Assembly (NCBI GenBank): GCA_905210525.1
Contig: CAJLXE010000002.1
Location: 1-25,604 of the forward strand
DNA: 25,604 bases
DNA from: an uncultured Clostridia bacterium
Lineage (GTDB): Bacteria > Bacillota > Clostridia > HGM11327
Direction of reading: 5' to 3'
In this document: positions 15,632-22,875 of the stretch, piece after piece
How the letters are laid out: each line of letters opens with the position of its first letter
How positions within the stretch are numbered: position 1 is the first letter of the stretch
Translations under genes and position numbers: made by a program
Notes under the pieces: model-generated
Told to the model about the DNA's origin: nothing
Databases searched by the model: none
Seen by the model: the letters and a program-made list of their open reading frames with translations, nothing else

Positions 15632-17002
15632 ATGAAAAAGACAATGCTTTTTATACTGACGCTGATTATGTGCGCAGTTGCGGCGATGTATGCCGCAAAA
15701 GCTCCTGCGTATGCGGCAAATACGTGTGCGCTTGTTGGAAAAACGGAAGTGCGTGCGGGAGATGAACTTAATCTTACGTTCAGCATGAGCGGAACAGGAA
15801 TAGTCGGATTTACGGCAAAGCTTGAATACGATCCATCGATACTGACTTATGTTGACATAAATGGAATTGTTTCAAATGCAACGGTTGAAAAAGAAAAAGA
15901 CAGATTTACTATAATGACACAATGCGATGGCTCTCCGATATATACATATACGGCGATATTTACACTTAAGTTCAAAATTGATGATAATGTATTTGAAGGG
16001 ACAGATGTTAATGTACGTCTTACGAACATAAAGGCGACTGACGGCAATGGAGATGTTTTATATGCGGATGCCGAATATAAAACAACAGCGTTAAAACCGA
16101 AGTCTCAGAATGCCGATGCGGGTTCTATTGTTATTTCAAACGGAACGATGACGCCTGAATTTTCGAAGTCTGTAACGGATTATGCCGTGACGGTTCCGTA
16201 TTCGGAAACTTCGCTTGAAATGACGGTTCTTCCATTTGATTCAAGCTCGGTATATGCAATAGAGGGAAATACGAATTTTATTGTCGGCGAAAACACTGTA
16301 ACCGTAAAAATCACGGCAGAAAACGGCAATACAAAAGAATACAGAATAACGGTAACGAGAGAGCAAGACCCCGATTATAAGCCCTCATCGGATGCTTTTC
16401 TTTCGGCAATTATGCTTTCAACAGGTTCTCTGTCACCGAGATTTACAGCTGAATGCACGAATTATATAGTTTTTGTTCCGTACGAAACGATAAACATAAC
16501 CATAAGCGGAAATTGCGTCAACAAAAAAGCTTCATCGACTCATGGCACATATACGTTGACTGAAAAGAACAATGTATGCGAGATTATTTGCACTGCCGAG
16601 GACGGTCAGACGCAAAAAATTTACACTGTAAATGTGTACCGTATGCCGAAATTTACCGGAGAGATACCGATTATAGGTGACGATACAGAACCGATACCAA
16701 CGCCTACGCCTACACCGACGCCTACACCGACTGACACGCCGATTGGACCTGATGTAACGCCTGTACCGCCAGCTCCTGTTGTGACGCCTACACCCGGCGT
16801 ATCCGATAAAACTCCGGATATACGTCCTACCCCCACACCGTATACACCGGACAATACTCCGCAACAAACGCCGCAGCATCAATCGACAAAAGAAAGCGTT
16901 AATCTCGGCAGGATATTGCTGATATGCATAGCAGTGATAATACTGTGTATTGCTCTGATAGTTCTGTATATGGTATTTCTGAAAAATAAAATAAGAAAAT
17001 AA
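15632..17002 (+). CDS. Membrane-anchored cohesin-like / cadherin-like beta-sandwich protein
   Basis: The 456-aa protein has a signal peptide (1-29, ending AYA-A). A cohesin-like domain spans about 31-153 (TEVRAGDELNLTFSMSG, GFTAKLEYDPSILTY, YTAIFTLKFKID). Two cadherin-like beta-sandwich domains follow at about 162-245 and 255-338, each with the motif SxGxLxPxFxxxxxxYxVxVPY. A Pro/Thr linker covers 352-420, and a single transmembrane helix (426-450) precedes a basic KNKIRK tail. The predicted topology is extracellular modules on a flexible stalk with a short cytoplasmic end. There is no LPxTG or SLH anchor. The gene starts 28 nt after the dockerin gene with CGGGGGA 12 nt upstream and no promoter between, so the two should be one transcript. 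The cohesin call rests on recognisable strand motifs and not on a profile search. Confidence 0.8.
   Translation: MKKTMLFILTLIMCAVAAMYAAKAPAYAANTCALVGKTEVRAGDELNLTFSMSGTGIVGFTAKLEYDPSILTYVDINGIVSNATVEKEKDRFTIMTQCDGSPIYTYTAIFTLKFKIDDNVFEGTDVNVRLTNIKATDGNGDVLYADAEYKTTALKPKSQNADAGSIVISNGTMTPEFSKSVTDYAVTVPYSETSLEMTVLPFDSSSVYAIEGNTNFIVGENTVTVKITAENGNTKEYRITVTREQDPDYKPSSDAFLSAIMLSTGSLSPRFTAECTNYIVFVPYETINITISGNCVNKKASSTHGTYTLTEKNNVCEIICTAEDGQTQKIYTVNVYRMPKFTGEIPIIGDDTEPIPTPTPTPTPTPTDTPIGPDVTPVPPAPVVTPTPGVSDKTPDIRPTPTPYTPDNTPQQTPQHQSTKESVNLGRILLICIAVIILCIALIVLYMVFLKNKIRK
16708..16731 (+). repeat. Perfect tandem 12-mer in the Pro/Thr linker
   Basis: The unit gcctacaccgac occurs twice back to back inside a longer degenerate CCNACN hexamer run (about 16696-16735) that encodes Pro-Thr-Pro-Thr. 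Unit gain or loss would keep the frame and change only linker length. Confidence 0.75.
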
Positions 17003-17009
17003 ATATAAT

Positions 17010-17037
17010 GGGGCTGTCTCCTTAACCTGACAGCCCC
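17010..17037. terminator. Hairpin between convergent genes, probable terminator
   Basis: A perfect 9-bp stem pairs ggggctgtc (17010-17018) with gacagcccc (17029-17037) around a 10-nt loop. It sits between the cohesin gene and the minus-strand small gene. On the minus strand it is followed by a U-rich stretch (attatatttatttt); on the plus strand there is no T-run. It fits best as the terminator of the minus-strand gene, possibly acting in both directions. Confidence 0.65.
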
Positions 17038-17106
17038 GTAATCATATTGACGCATAAATCATTGTTTATTGATTTATGGCAGATTTATGCTGTAACGGAG
17101 GTAAAC

Positions 17107-17334
17107 TTAATCTTTTGAGCAGGATCCGAACAGATTGCCGAGGCAGCCGTCGGAACCGGAGAATATGAGAAGGAGTATTATAAGAAGTATTATGTCCGTA
17201 CCGCCGCATCCGCTGTTGCAGCCGTTGCTGCATCCGTTATTGCAGCCGTTGTCACAGCCGCAGCTGCTGTTGTTGCCGAAAATGAGGAAAAGTATAATTA
17301 TCCATATCAACCAGTTATTGTCATCACCAAACAT
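17107..17334 (-). CDS. Small Cys/Gly/Asn-rich membrane protein of unknown function
   Basis: The product is 75 aa. An N-terminal hydrophobic helix (NNWLIWIIILFLIFG) is followed by a central segment with six cysteines spaced about every four residues (CGCDNGCNNGCSNGCNSGCGG). A second hydrophobic helix (DIILLIILLLIF) and a tail with two further cysteines complete it. The ATG at 17334 has GGAG-AAAG upstream. The GTG at 17376 also opens the frame, but it lies inside an inverted repeat and lacks a ribosome binding site, so I reject it. Short proteins of the style DDNNWLIWIIIL plus Cys/Gly clusters occur in spore-forming Clostridia and are usually unannotated. I do not know a function; metal binding or disulfide cross-linking is only a guess. 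Confidence 0.75.
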   Translation of the reverse strand: MFGDDNNWLIWIIILFLIFGNNSSCGCDNGCNNGCSNGCNSGCGGTDIILLIILLLIFSGSDGCLGNLFGSCSKD

Positions 17335-17374
17335 ATTGTGTTCTTTCTCCGGCGCTTGTGGTATTGCATAAGAC

Positions 17375-17403
17375 ACAGCACGCGCCGCCGGCAGGCGTAC
17401 TGT
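17375..17403. repeat. Inverted repeat upstream of the small Cys-rich gene
   Basis: acagcacgc (17375-17383) pairs with gcgtactgt (17395-17403) with one wobble around an 11-nt GC-rich centre. It lies 41 nt upstream of the minus-strand start, in a 243-nt divergent gap shared with yitT. It may be an operator or a leader hairpin. The rest of that gap (17404-17577) shows no gene and no convincing promoter. Confidence 0.5.
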
Positions 17404-17577
17404 AGGATACTTCCCGAATAAAAGCTATGTTTATGAAGCAAAATAAAGGTATTTGCTGTTATGTGATATTTATCTGTAAACAATGGCTTTTATTCGTCTT
17501 TCGGTTGCTAATCCATAATATGCCGCTCGGAAAATATGCGTTACCGGAAAACAAAAAATGAGTCAGGAGTTATTGAT

Positions 17578-18426
17578 ATGAGAAAAAACATTTTAAAACA
17601 ATCGCTTAAAGAGTATATACTTATGTTTGCAGGAACATTTCTTGTGGCGCTGGCATATGCTTGTTTCTTTGTACCGTATGATATTGCTCCGGGGGGAGTG
17701 GGCGGCTTATCTGTTGTATTGAGTAAGTATGTACCTGTTAAGGTGGGTATGCTTACGCTTATACTCAATATACCTATATTTATATTTGCCCTTAAGGAAC
17801 TTGGCTGGCGTTTTGTCGGAAGAACGCTTATATTGCTTGTTTTTATGTCAACGCTTATTGACTATCTTCCTTTTTCGGTAAATCTTGAGGATAAGTTTCT
17901 CTCGGTAATATGCGGCGGAATACTCATGGGTATAGGGCTTGGCACAGTAATGCATACCGGTACGTCTACGGGCGGCACTGATACGCTTGCAATGGCGCTC
18001 AATAAAAAATATCCGGACATAAAAGCAAGCGAAGCGCTCATGTTTCTTGATGCGGGAGTAGTTATTTCGGCGGCTTTTGCATTTGGAATCCCGACTGCCA
18101 TATATTCGGCGGCGGCAGTGTTTATGCAGATATTGTTTATGAATTTTGTGTTTGACGGAATAAACTCATCACGTGCAGTATATATAATTACAAATAAGCC
18201 GGATGAAATGAAGCAACGCCTCTATCAGGCGATGGACAGAGGCGTTACACAAATAGATGTGAAAGGCGGTTTTACAGGAAATCAAACGAATATGCTTTTG
18301 TGCATAGTGTCTGCAAAGCAGGTCGCGGCTGTTAAAAAATGCGTAAAGGCTACAGATCCGTCGGCTTTTATGTTTGATATGCGTGTAAATGAAGTTATAG
18401 GAAAAGGTTTTAAGGGTTTTGAATAA
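17578..18426 (+). CDS. YitT family membrane protein
   Basis: The 282-aa product has about five or six membrane helices and the family block VPYDIAPGGVGGLSVVLS, then LNIPIFIFALKELGW, MHTGTSTGGTDTLAMALNKK and a C-terminal soluble DUF2179 domain (about 195-282; SSRAVYIIT, FTGNQTNMLLC, FMFDMRVNEVIGKGF). The architecture DUF161 plus DUF2179 is typical of YitT proteins; transport has been proposed but no substrate is established. AGGAG lies 8 nt before the ATG at 17578, which decides the start over an in-frame codon at 17536. The last 17 nt overlap the convergent minus-strand gene. Confidence 0.9.
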   Translation: MRKNILKQSLKEYILMFAGTFLVALAYACFFVPYDIAPGGVGGLSVVLSKYVPVKVGMLTLILNIPIFIFALKELGWRFVGRTLILLVFMSTLIDYLPFSVNLEDKFLSVICGGILMGIGLGTVMHTGTSTGGTDTLAMALNKKYPDIKASEALMFLDAGVVISAAFAFGIPTAIYSAAAVFMQILFMNFVFDGINSSRAVYIITNKPDEMKQRLYQAMDRGVTQIDVKGGFTGNQTNMLLCIVSAKQVAAVKKCVKATDPSAFMFDMRVNEVIGKGFKGFE

Positions 18427-18886
18427 ATTTTTTTGTCAGGTTTTCGGCATATTTATCGGACGGTGAATATACCATACTTACGATTTCGCTTTTGCTTGCT
18501 CCTGCAAACATATATATCATAGGGCCGTCAAGCGGTTCGGCGCCCGTTTCGCATACCATATAGAGAAGTGTGGTTTTGTAGCCGTCTGTTCTTGCAATAA
18601 ATGTGCACAGCTTTATTTCTTCCTCTTCGGAATAGTAAACGGCTATCCAGTCTGTGGAACCTGCGCTGTCGGTAATGTAAGTTTTGCCGTCTGCGGTATT
18701 TGTTACTGTTGCGTTTGCCAAAGGCTCACCGGTATATGCGTCATATACCATGGGCTTTACGAGACAGTAGTGTGTCTTGGCTGTATTGCGGATTTTATAT
18801 GTAAATCTTCCGAGACAAAAGCCTATGGTGCATATAAGAACTGCGCATAGGACGGTGAACACGATTTTGGACATATCTCTTTTCAC
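18410..18886 (-). CDS. Membrane-anchored protein with carboxypeptidase-regulatory/CnaB-like domain
   Basis: The 158-aa protein has one N-terminal transmembrane helix (about 7-28) and an extracellular beta-sandwich. The pattern is VYDAYTGEPLANATVTNTADG followed by TDSAGSTDWI and ARTDGYKTT, which is typical of carboxypeptidase-regulatory-like or CnaB folds. No catalytic motif is visible. The start is GTG at 18886, supported by AAGGGG 8 nt upstream; the in-frame ATG at 18874 has no usable site. Its 3' end overlaps yitT by 17 nt, tail to tail. The function is unknown; it could be a spore- or envelope-associated surface protein. Coding potential is good throughout and the motif is clear, so I consider the gene real. 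Confidence 0.75.
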   Translation of the reverse strand: MKRDMSKIVFTVLCAVLICTIGFCLGRFTYKIRNTAKTHYCLVKPMVYDAYTGEPLANATVTNTADGKTYITDSAGSTDWIAVYYSEEEEIKLCTFIARTDGYKTTLLYMVCETGAEPLDGPMIYMFAGASKSEIVSMVYSPSDKYAENLTKKFIQNP

Positions 18887-19022
18887 GTTTTATTCCCCTT
18901 ACTGTTTTTGTGATAAGAATACCGAAGAACTGTATTCTTCTTTGTAATTTATATGAAGATAAATGCTTCTGCATGACAAATGTGATATGAAAAAATGCTG
19001 ACCTTTTTCGGGAAGATTTTTA

Positions 19023-19051
19023 TTGAAACAAAACCTTTGCTGTGGTATAAT
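19023..19051 (+). promoter_or_regulatory. Sigma-A promoter of the uvrC operon
   Basis: TTGAAA (19023-19028) and TATAAT (19046-19051) are 17 bp apart. Transcription would start near 19058, leaving a leader of about 162 nt before uvrC. The other part of this 333-nt gene-free gap (18887-19022) has an 8-bp hairpin, aagaatac/gtattctt at 18915-18939, but no gene. Confidence 0.8.
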
Positions 19052-19092
19052 AAATACATCTTTACTTTTGTCGCAAGGCAAAAATACGAGGG

Positions 19093-19163
19093 TTAATAAA
19101 ATCTTTTTATTAATTCTCAAGAAAGATTTTATCGGAATATACGCAAACAGATATGAATATCTG
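19093..19163 (+). promoter_or_regulatory. Overlapping alternative hairpins in the uvrC leader
   Basis: Two perfect but mutually exclusive stems share bases. Hairpin A pairs ttaataaaa (19093-19101) with ttttattaa (19105-19113). Hairpin B pairs taaaatcttt (19097-19106) with aaagatttta (19122-19131). A third hairpin, cagata/tatctg (19148-19163), has a 4-nt loop and a flanking acgca/tgcgt pair. Stems A and B are nearly all A-T, so chance is a real possibility. Confidence 0.35.
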
Positions 19164-19219
19164 AAAATATGCGTCGGATTTTGTTTCGGCAAGTCGGATG
19201 CAATATATACGGAACGGTT

Positions 19220-21016
19220 ATGGATTTACAGAAAGTGCTTGCAAACCTGCCGGAATCTCCGGGGGTATATATTTATAAAAACGCCAAGGGCGATGTTATA
19301 TATGTCGGGAAAGCGGCTTCATTGAAAAACAGAGTGAAGCAGTATTTTTCGCCGTCGGGAGACGGAAGAGCAACTGTTGAGAAAATGGTTCCTCAGATAG
19401 AAGACATAGATTTTGTCGTAACGGGCTCGGTGCAGGACGCACTTTTACTTGAATGTACTCTTATTAAGAAATACCTTCCGCGGTATAACGTGCTCCTTAA
19501 GGATAACAAAATGTACCCGTATATATGCGTTACGGTATCGGATGAGTATCCGAGAATATATTATACACGCAATACATCGGGTAAGGAGCTTTATTTCGGA
19601 CCGTATGCGAGTGCGGATGATGTGCGGCGTTCCGTAACGGCTTTGCGCAAAGCATTTCCGTTCAGAACGTGTACGAAGCATATAGATAGGGATAAAAAAG
19701 CAAAAAGACCGTGTTTGTTCTACGGACTCGGGGAATGTACGGCGCCCTGCACATATGATATTTCTCCGGAAGAATACGGTAAGAACATAAACAGCGCGAT
19801 AGATTTTCTGCGCGGCAGGGAAAATGATGTAATACGGACGATGGAAGAGGAAATGCTTAAGGCTTCCGACGCGCTTGAATTTGAAAAGGCAGCTAAAATA
19901 AGGGATAATATCTCCGCACTGAAATCCATTTCCGAACGCAGACGTGTGTTCAATACGGAAAACGGAAATACGGATATAATAGCTGTTGCAAATTCGGTAA
20001 GCAGTTCGTTTGCGGCGCTTTTGAGCATACGAGGCGGCAAATTGCTCAATGCGGTTGACTTTGTGATGAAAAAACAGGAGGAAAGCTCTCTTGAGGAAAT
20101 AATTTCATCATATATGACGCAGTATTACAGTACGTGCGAGGATATTCCGGGTGAAATTATAGTTGAAGCTATACCCGAATTTGCAGATGATATTGAAGCA
20201 TGGCTTTCAAAAAAGAGAAACGGTGCGGTACACATAATATGTCCTCAGCGCGGAGAAAAGAAACAGCTTCTGCTTCTTGCCAAAAAGAATGCGGTGGAAA
20301 AGCTTAATTCATCCGTAGACAGAAGAAGGGCAGATGTTGAACAGCTTAAGGATATTCTCGGAATGGATAGACTTCCGCTCAGAATAGAAGGCTATGATAT
20401 ATCCACATTGCAGGGAACTAATACCGTTTCGTCAATGGTGGTTTTTGAAAACGGAAAGCCTAAAAAAAGCGATTACAGGCATTTCAGAATAAAGTCCGTT
20501 GTCGGAACGATAGATGACTTCAAGAGCATGAACGAAACTCTTTCACGGCGTTTTGCTCATCTTGACGGCGACGAGGAAAAGTTCGGCGCGAAACCGGATC
20601 TGATACTCATTGACGGCGGCAAAGGACAGCTTCATTATGCGCATAACGCTATGGAAGCTATGGGCGTTACGGGAATAGAAATGATAAGTCTTGCAAAAAG
20701 GGATGAAGAAATATATACCGTTCATTCAAACGAACCGATAACGCTTTCAAAGGATAATCAGGCGCTTCAGCTTTTGCAGAGAGTTCGTGATGAGTCGCAC
20801 AGGTTTGCAATAACCTACAATAAATTGCTCAGGGAAAAAACAAGCCTCATTTCGGTTATAGAAGATGTTCCGGGCATAGGCCCCAAAAAAAGACGCGCTC
20901 TTATGCAGAAATTCAGGACAATAGGCGATATACGCAGTGCAAGCGTTGATGAATTGATGCAGGTTCAGGGAATAACCGAGGCGCTTGCGAAAAGTATAAA
21001 AGAGTATATAGGATAA
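19220..21016 (+). CDS. uvrC: Excinuclease ABC subunit C
   Basis: The 598-aa protein is of normal length. An N-terminal GIY-YIG nuclease domain (SPGVYIYKNAKGDVIYVGKA, LKNRVKQYF) is followed by the conserved cysteine block (RPCLFYGLGECTAPC), a UVR motif (FEKAAKIRDNI) and the RNase H-like 5' nuclease domain (GYDISTLQGTNTVSSMVVF, LILIDGGKGQL). A C-terminal tandem HhH ends it (VPGIGPKKRRALMQKF, VQGITEALAKSIKEYIG). UvrC makes both incisions in nucleotide excision repair with UvrB. The ATG at 19220 matches the family N-terminus and has GGAACGG just upstream; an in-frame start at 19169 would add 17 unconserved residues. It leads a cluster with hprK, a common Firmicutes neighbour. Confidence 0.96.
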   Translation: MDLQKVLANLPESPGVYIYKNAKGDVIYVGKAASLKNRVKQYFSPSGDGRATVEKMVPQIEDIDFVVTGSVQDALLLECTLIKKYLPRYNVLLKDNKMYPYICVTVSDEYPRIYYTRNTSGKELYFGPYASADDVRRSVTALRKAFPFRTCTKHIDRDKKAKRPCLFYGLGECTAPCTYDISPEEYGKNINSAIDFLRGRENDVIRTMEEEMLKASDALEFEKAAKIRDNISALKSISERRRVFNTENGNTDIIAVANSVSSSFAALLSIRGGKLLNAVDFVMKKQEESSLEEIISSYMTQYYSTCEDIPGEIIVEAIPEFADDIEAWLSKKRNGAVHIICPQRGEKKQLLLLAKKNAVEKLNSSVDRRRADVEQLKDILGMDRLPLRIEGYDISTLQGTNTVSSMVVFENGKPKKSDYRHFRIKSVVGTIDDFKSMNETLSRRFAHLDGDEEKFGAKPDLILIDGGKGQLHYAHNAMEAMGVTGIEMISLAKRDEEIYTVHSNEPITLSKDNQALQLLQRVRDESHRFAITYNKLLREKTSLISVIEDVPGIGPKKRRALMQKFRTIGDIRSASVDELMQVQGITEALAKSIKEYIG

Positions 21017-21062
21017 AAAGTAAAAGATTAAAAAGCGAAAAGAAAGGAAAGTTTTCCTCGAT

Positions 21063-21872
21063 ATGAAATATAAACTCGTTGCAACGGATCTTGACGGCAC
21101 GTTTCTTGACGGAAACGGAAACATAAGCAAAAGAAATATGGAAGCAATAAACATGATCCGTGAAAAAGGTTGTATTTTTACTGTTATAACAGGGCGTATG
21201 TACAGCTCGGCTAAGCAGTATATTGACGAACTGCAATGCAGAGAACTTGCGGGATTTTATCAGGGAGCTGTAATAACGGATACTTCCGACGGAAACGTTA
21301 TATACAGAACGACAATGAAAAAATCGGTGTGCGAAAGCGTATATAGTGACGCGGTAAAGCGGTCTCTTAATATTCAGGCGTATGCAGATGATAAGGTTTA
21401 TGCGGAAATGTACGACGAAAATACGGCTTTCTATGAACATATGTGCAGGCTCAGAGTTAATATAGTGGACAGCATAGAATATATAATATCCTCAAACGAT
21501 AACGTAAAGCTTCTTATAAACTCGGACAGAGGGAGCGTTAAGCGTAATATCGGGTTTTTTATGGACAAGTATTCAAAAGAAACGAACGTAACTCAAAGCG
21601 GAGAGCATTTTATTGAATTTACTCACAAGGACGCAAATAAGGGACACGCTCTGGAGCTTATAGCGCATAGATACGGAATTGACAGAAGTGAAATTATTGC
21701 GTTTGGTGATCATATGAACGATATTTCTATGCTGCAATATGCGGGAACGGGTGTTGCAATGGGCAATGCACCGCAAAATGTAAAAAAATACGCAGATATT
21801 GTTGCGCCGCCGAACACGGAATCGGGAGTGGCGGCTGTGCTGGAAAAGCTTTGCTTGACGGATGATATCTGA
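21063..21872 (+). CDS. Cof-type HAD-superfamily hydrolase
   Basis: The 269-aa protein shows the HAD motifs: DLDGTFLD near the N-terminus (nucleophile D9, acid D11), the motif II threonine in VITGR, a motif III lysine in the C2-cap/core junction region, and GDHMNDISML (motif IV). The cap region and ending (GVAMGNAPQNVKKYAD) place it in the Cof/YidA group of type IIB phosphatases, which act on sugar phosphates, phospholipid precursors or flavin phosphates. The actual substrate cannot be told. AAAGGAAAG lies about 11 nt before the ATG. It sits 46 nt after uvrC and 26 nt before hprK, probably in one transcript. Confidence 0.93.
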   Translation: MKYKLVATDLDGTFLDGNGNISKRNMEAINMIREKGCIFTVITGRMYSSAKQYIDELQCRELAGFYQGAVITDTSDGNVIYRTTMKKSVCESVYSDAVKRSLNIQAYADDKVYAEMYDENTAFYEHMCRLRVNIVDSIEYIISSNDNVKLLINSDRGSVKRNIGFFMDKYSKETNVTQSGEHFIEFTHKDANKGHALELIAHRYGIDRSEIIAFGDHMNDISMLQYAGTGVAMGNAPQNVKKYADIVAPPNTESGVAAVLEKLCLTDDI

Positions 21873-21898
21873 TGTATGGGTAATGCGAGGTGATTTTG

Positions 21899-22825
21899 AT
21901 GGGAGATATAAATTTCTCCGATATGGCAAATACTTTGAAACTCGAAGTTATTTATATGAGCGATAAGATGTCGGCTGATATACCCAACAGTAACTTTAAT
22001 CGTCCGGGTCTTCAGCTTGCGGGTTATTTTGATTATTATGCCAATAAAAGAGCACAGATAATAGGTATGGCGGAAATGAGCTACATAAGCAGTTTTTCTG
22101 CGGAAGAACAGTTAAAGCGTACCGATGAATACTTCCGGCACGGACTTCCGTTTCTTGTTATTACGAGAAATCTCAACGTACCTGAATGTATTATGCAGTC
22201 GGCAGAAAAGTATAATATTCCTTTGTTTCGGTCCGAAAAACCGACAACGGAATTTATACAGATACTGATTTCATATCTTGACGACAATCTGCTTCCGTCA
22301 ACAACTCTGCACGGCGTAATGCTTGACATTTTCGGTCAGGGAGTACTGATTATGGGGCAAAGCGGAGTCGGCAAGAGCGAAACGGCGTTGGAACTTCTTG
22401 AAAGAGGAAGTCATCTTGTTGCGGACGACGGCGTAAAAATACGCAAAAAAAGAGGGAACAGACTTGTTGCCGAAGCGCCGGAGCTTATAAAACACTTTAT
22501 GGAGATAAGAGGCATAGGCGTAATAGACGTAAAGGCTATGTTCGGAATAGGCTCGGTTGTGGATAAAAAAGAAATAGACATGGTAGTTAAGCTTGAAAAC
22601 TGGGATCCCGAAAAAACATATGAGAGACTCGGTATAGAGAGGGAATATTTTACAATACTCGGAGTAAATGTGCCATGTGTGACAATTCCGGTACGACCGG
22701 GACGAAATATGGCAGCCGTGCTTGAAGTTGCGGCAAGAAACGAGAGGCTCAGAAGCATGGGCTACTGCGCGGCGGAAGAGCTTAATGAGCGGATACTGAA
22801 AGCAAATACTGCAAAAAGTAAATAA
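21899..22825 (+). CDS. hprK: HPr kinase/phosphorylase
   Basis: The 308-aa protein has an N-terminal DRTGG-like domain and a C-terminal kinase domain with catalytic H138 (LHGVM), Walker A G153-QSGVGKS160, VADD at 174-177 and the HprK signature MEIRGIGVIDVKAMFG. HprK phosphorylates Ser46 of HPr using ATP or pyrophosphate and removes it again, the main sensor in Firmicutes carbon catabolite repression. A near-perfect GAGGTGAT ribosome binding site ends 6 nt before the ATG at 21899; an in-frame GTG at 21890 falls inside that site. A glucokinase gene follows 50 nt downstream, which fits a carbon-control context. Confidence 0.96.
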   Translation: MGDINFSDMANTLKLEVIYMSDKMSADIPNSNFNRPGLQLAGYFDYYANKRAQIIGMAEMSYISSFSAEEQLKRTDEYFRHGLPFLVITRNLNVPECIMQSAEKYNIPLFRSEKPTTEFIQILISYLDDNLLPSTTLHGVMLDIFGQGVLIMGQSGVGKSETALELLERGSHLVADDGVKIRKKRGNRLVAEAPELIKHFMEIRGIGVIDVKAMFGIGSVVDKKEIDMVVKLENWDPEKTYERLGIEREYFTILGVNVPCVTIPVRPGRNMAAVLEVAARNERLRSMGYCAAEELNERILKANTAKSK

Positions 22826-22826
22826 A

Positions 22827-22856
22827 TTGTCATTATTATGATAATTTGAATATATA
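22827..22856 (+). promoter_or_regulatory. Possible promoter of glcK
   Basis: TTGTCA (22827-22832) and TATATA (22851-22856) are 18 bp apart. Transcription would start near 22863, giving a very short leader that still contains GGAGG. The sequence is AT-rich, so this may be a chance match; read-through from hprK is also likely. Confidence 0.45.
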
Positions 22857-22875
22857 TATAACGGAGGTTTATTTT

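Noticed and set aside
16690..16740. Short repeats as a possible CRISPR or mobile repeat
   Set aside because: Units are 6-12 bp, contiguous, without spacers, and fully explained as Pro/Thr codons.
16532..16882. Minus-strand frames rich in Gly-Val or Arg-Cys repeats
   Set aside because: These are reverse-strand shadows of the CCNACN Pro/Thr linker, with no ribosome binding site or independent support.
17374..17376. GTG start for the small Cys-rich protein
   Set aside because: It overlaps an inverted repeat and lacks a ribosome binding site; the ATG at 17334 has one and begins right before the conserved-looking helix.
18940..18990. Possible sporulation sigma-E-type promoter (catataaat) for the minus-strand gene ending at 18886
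   Set aside because: The -10-like box is AT-rich and imperfect and the -35 region matches poorly; not supportable by eye.
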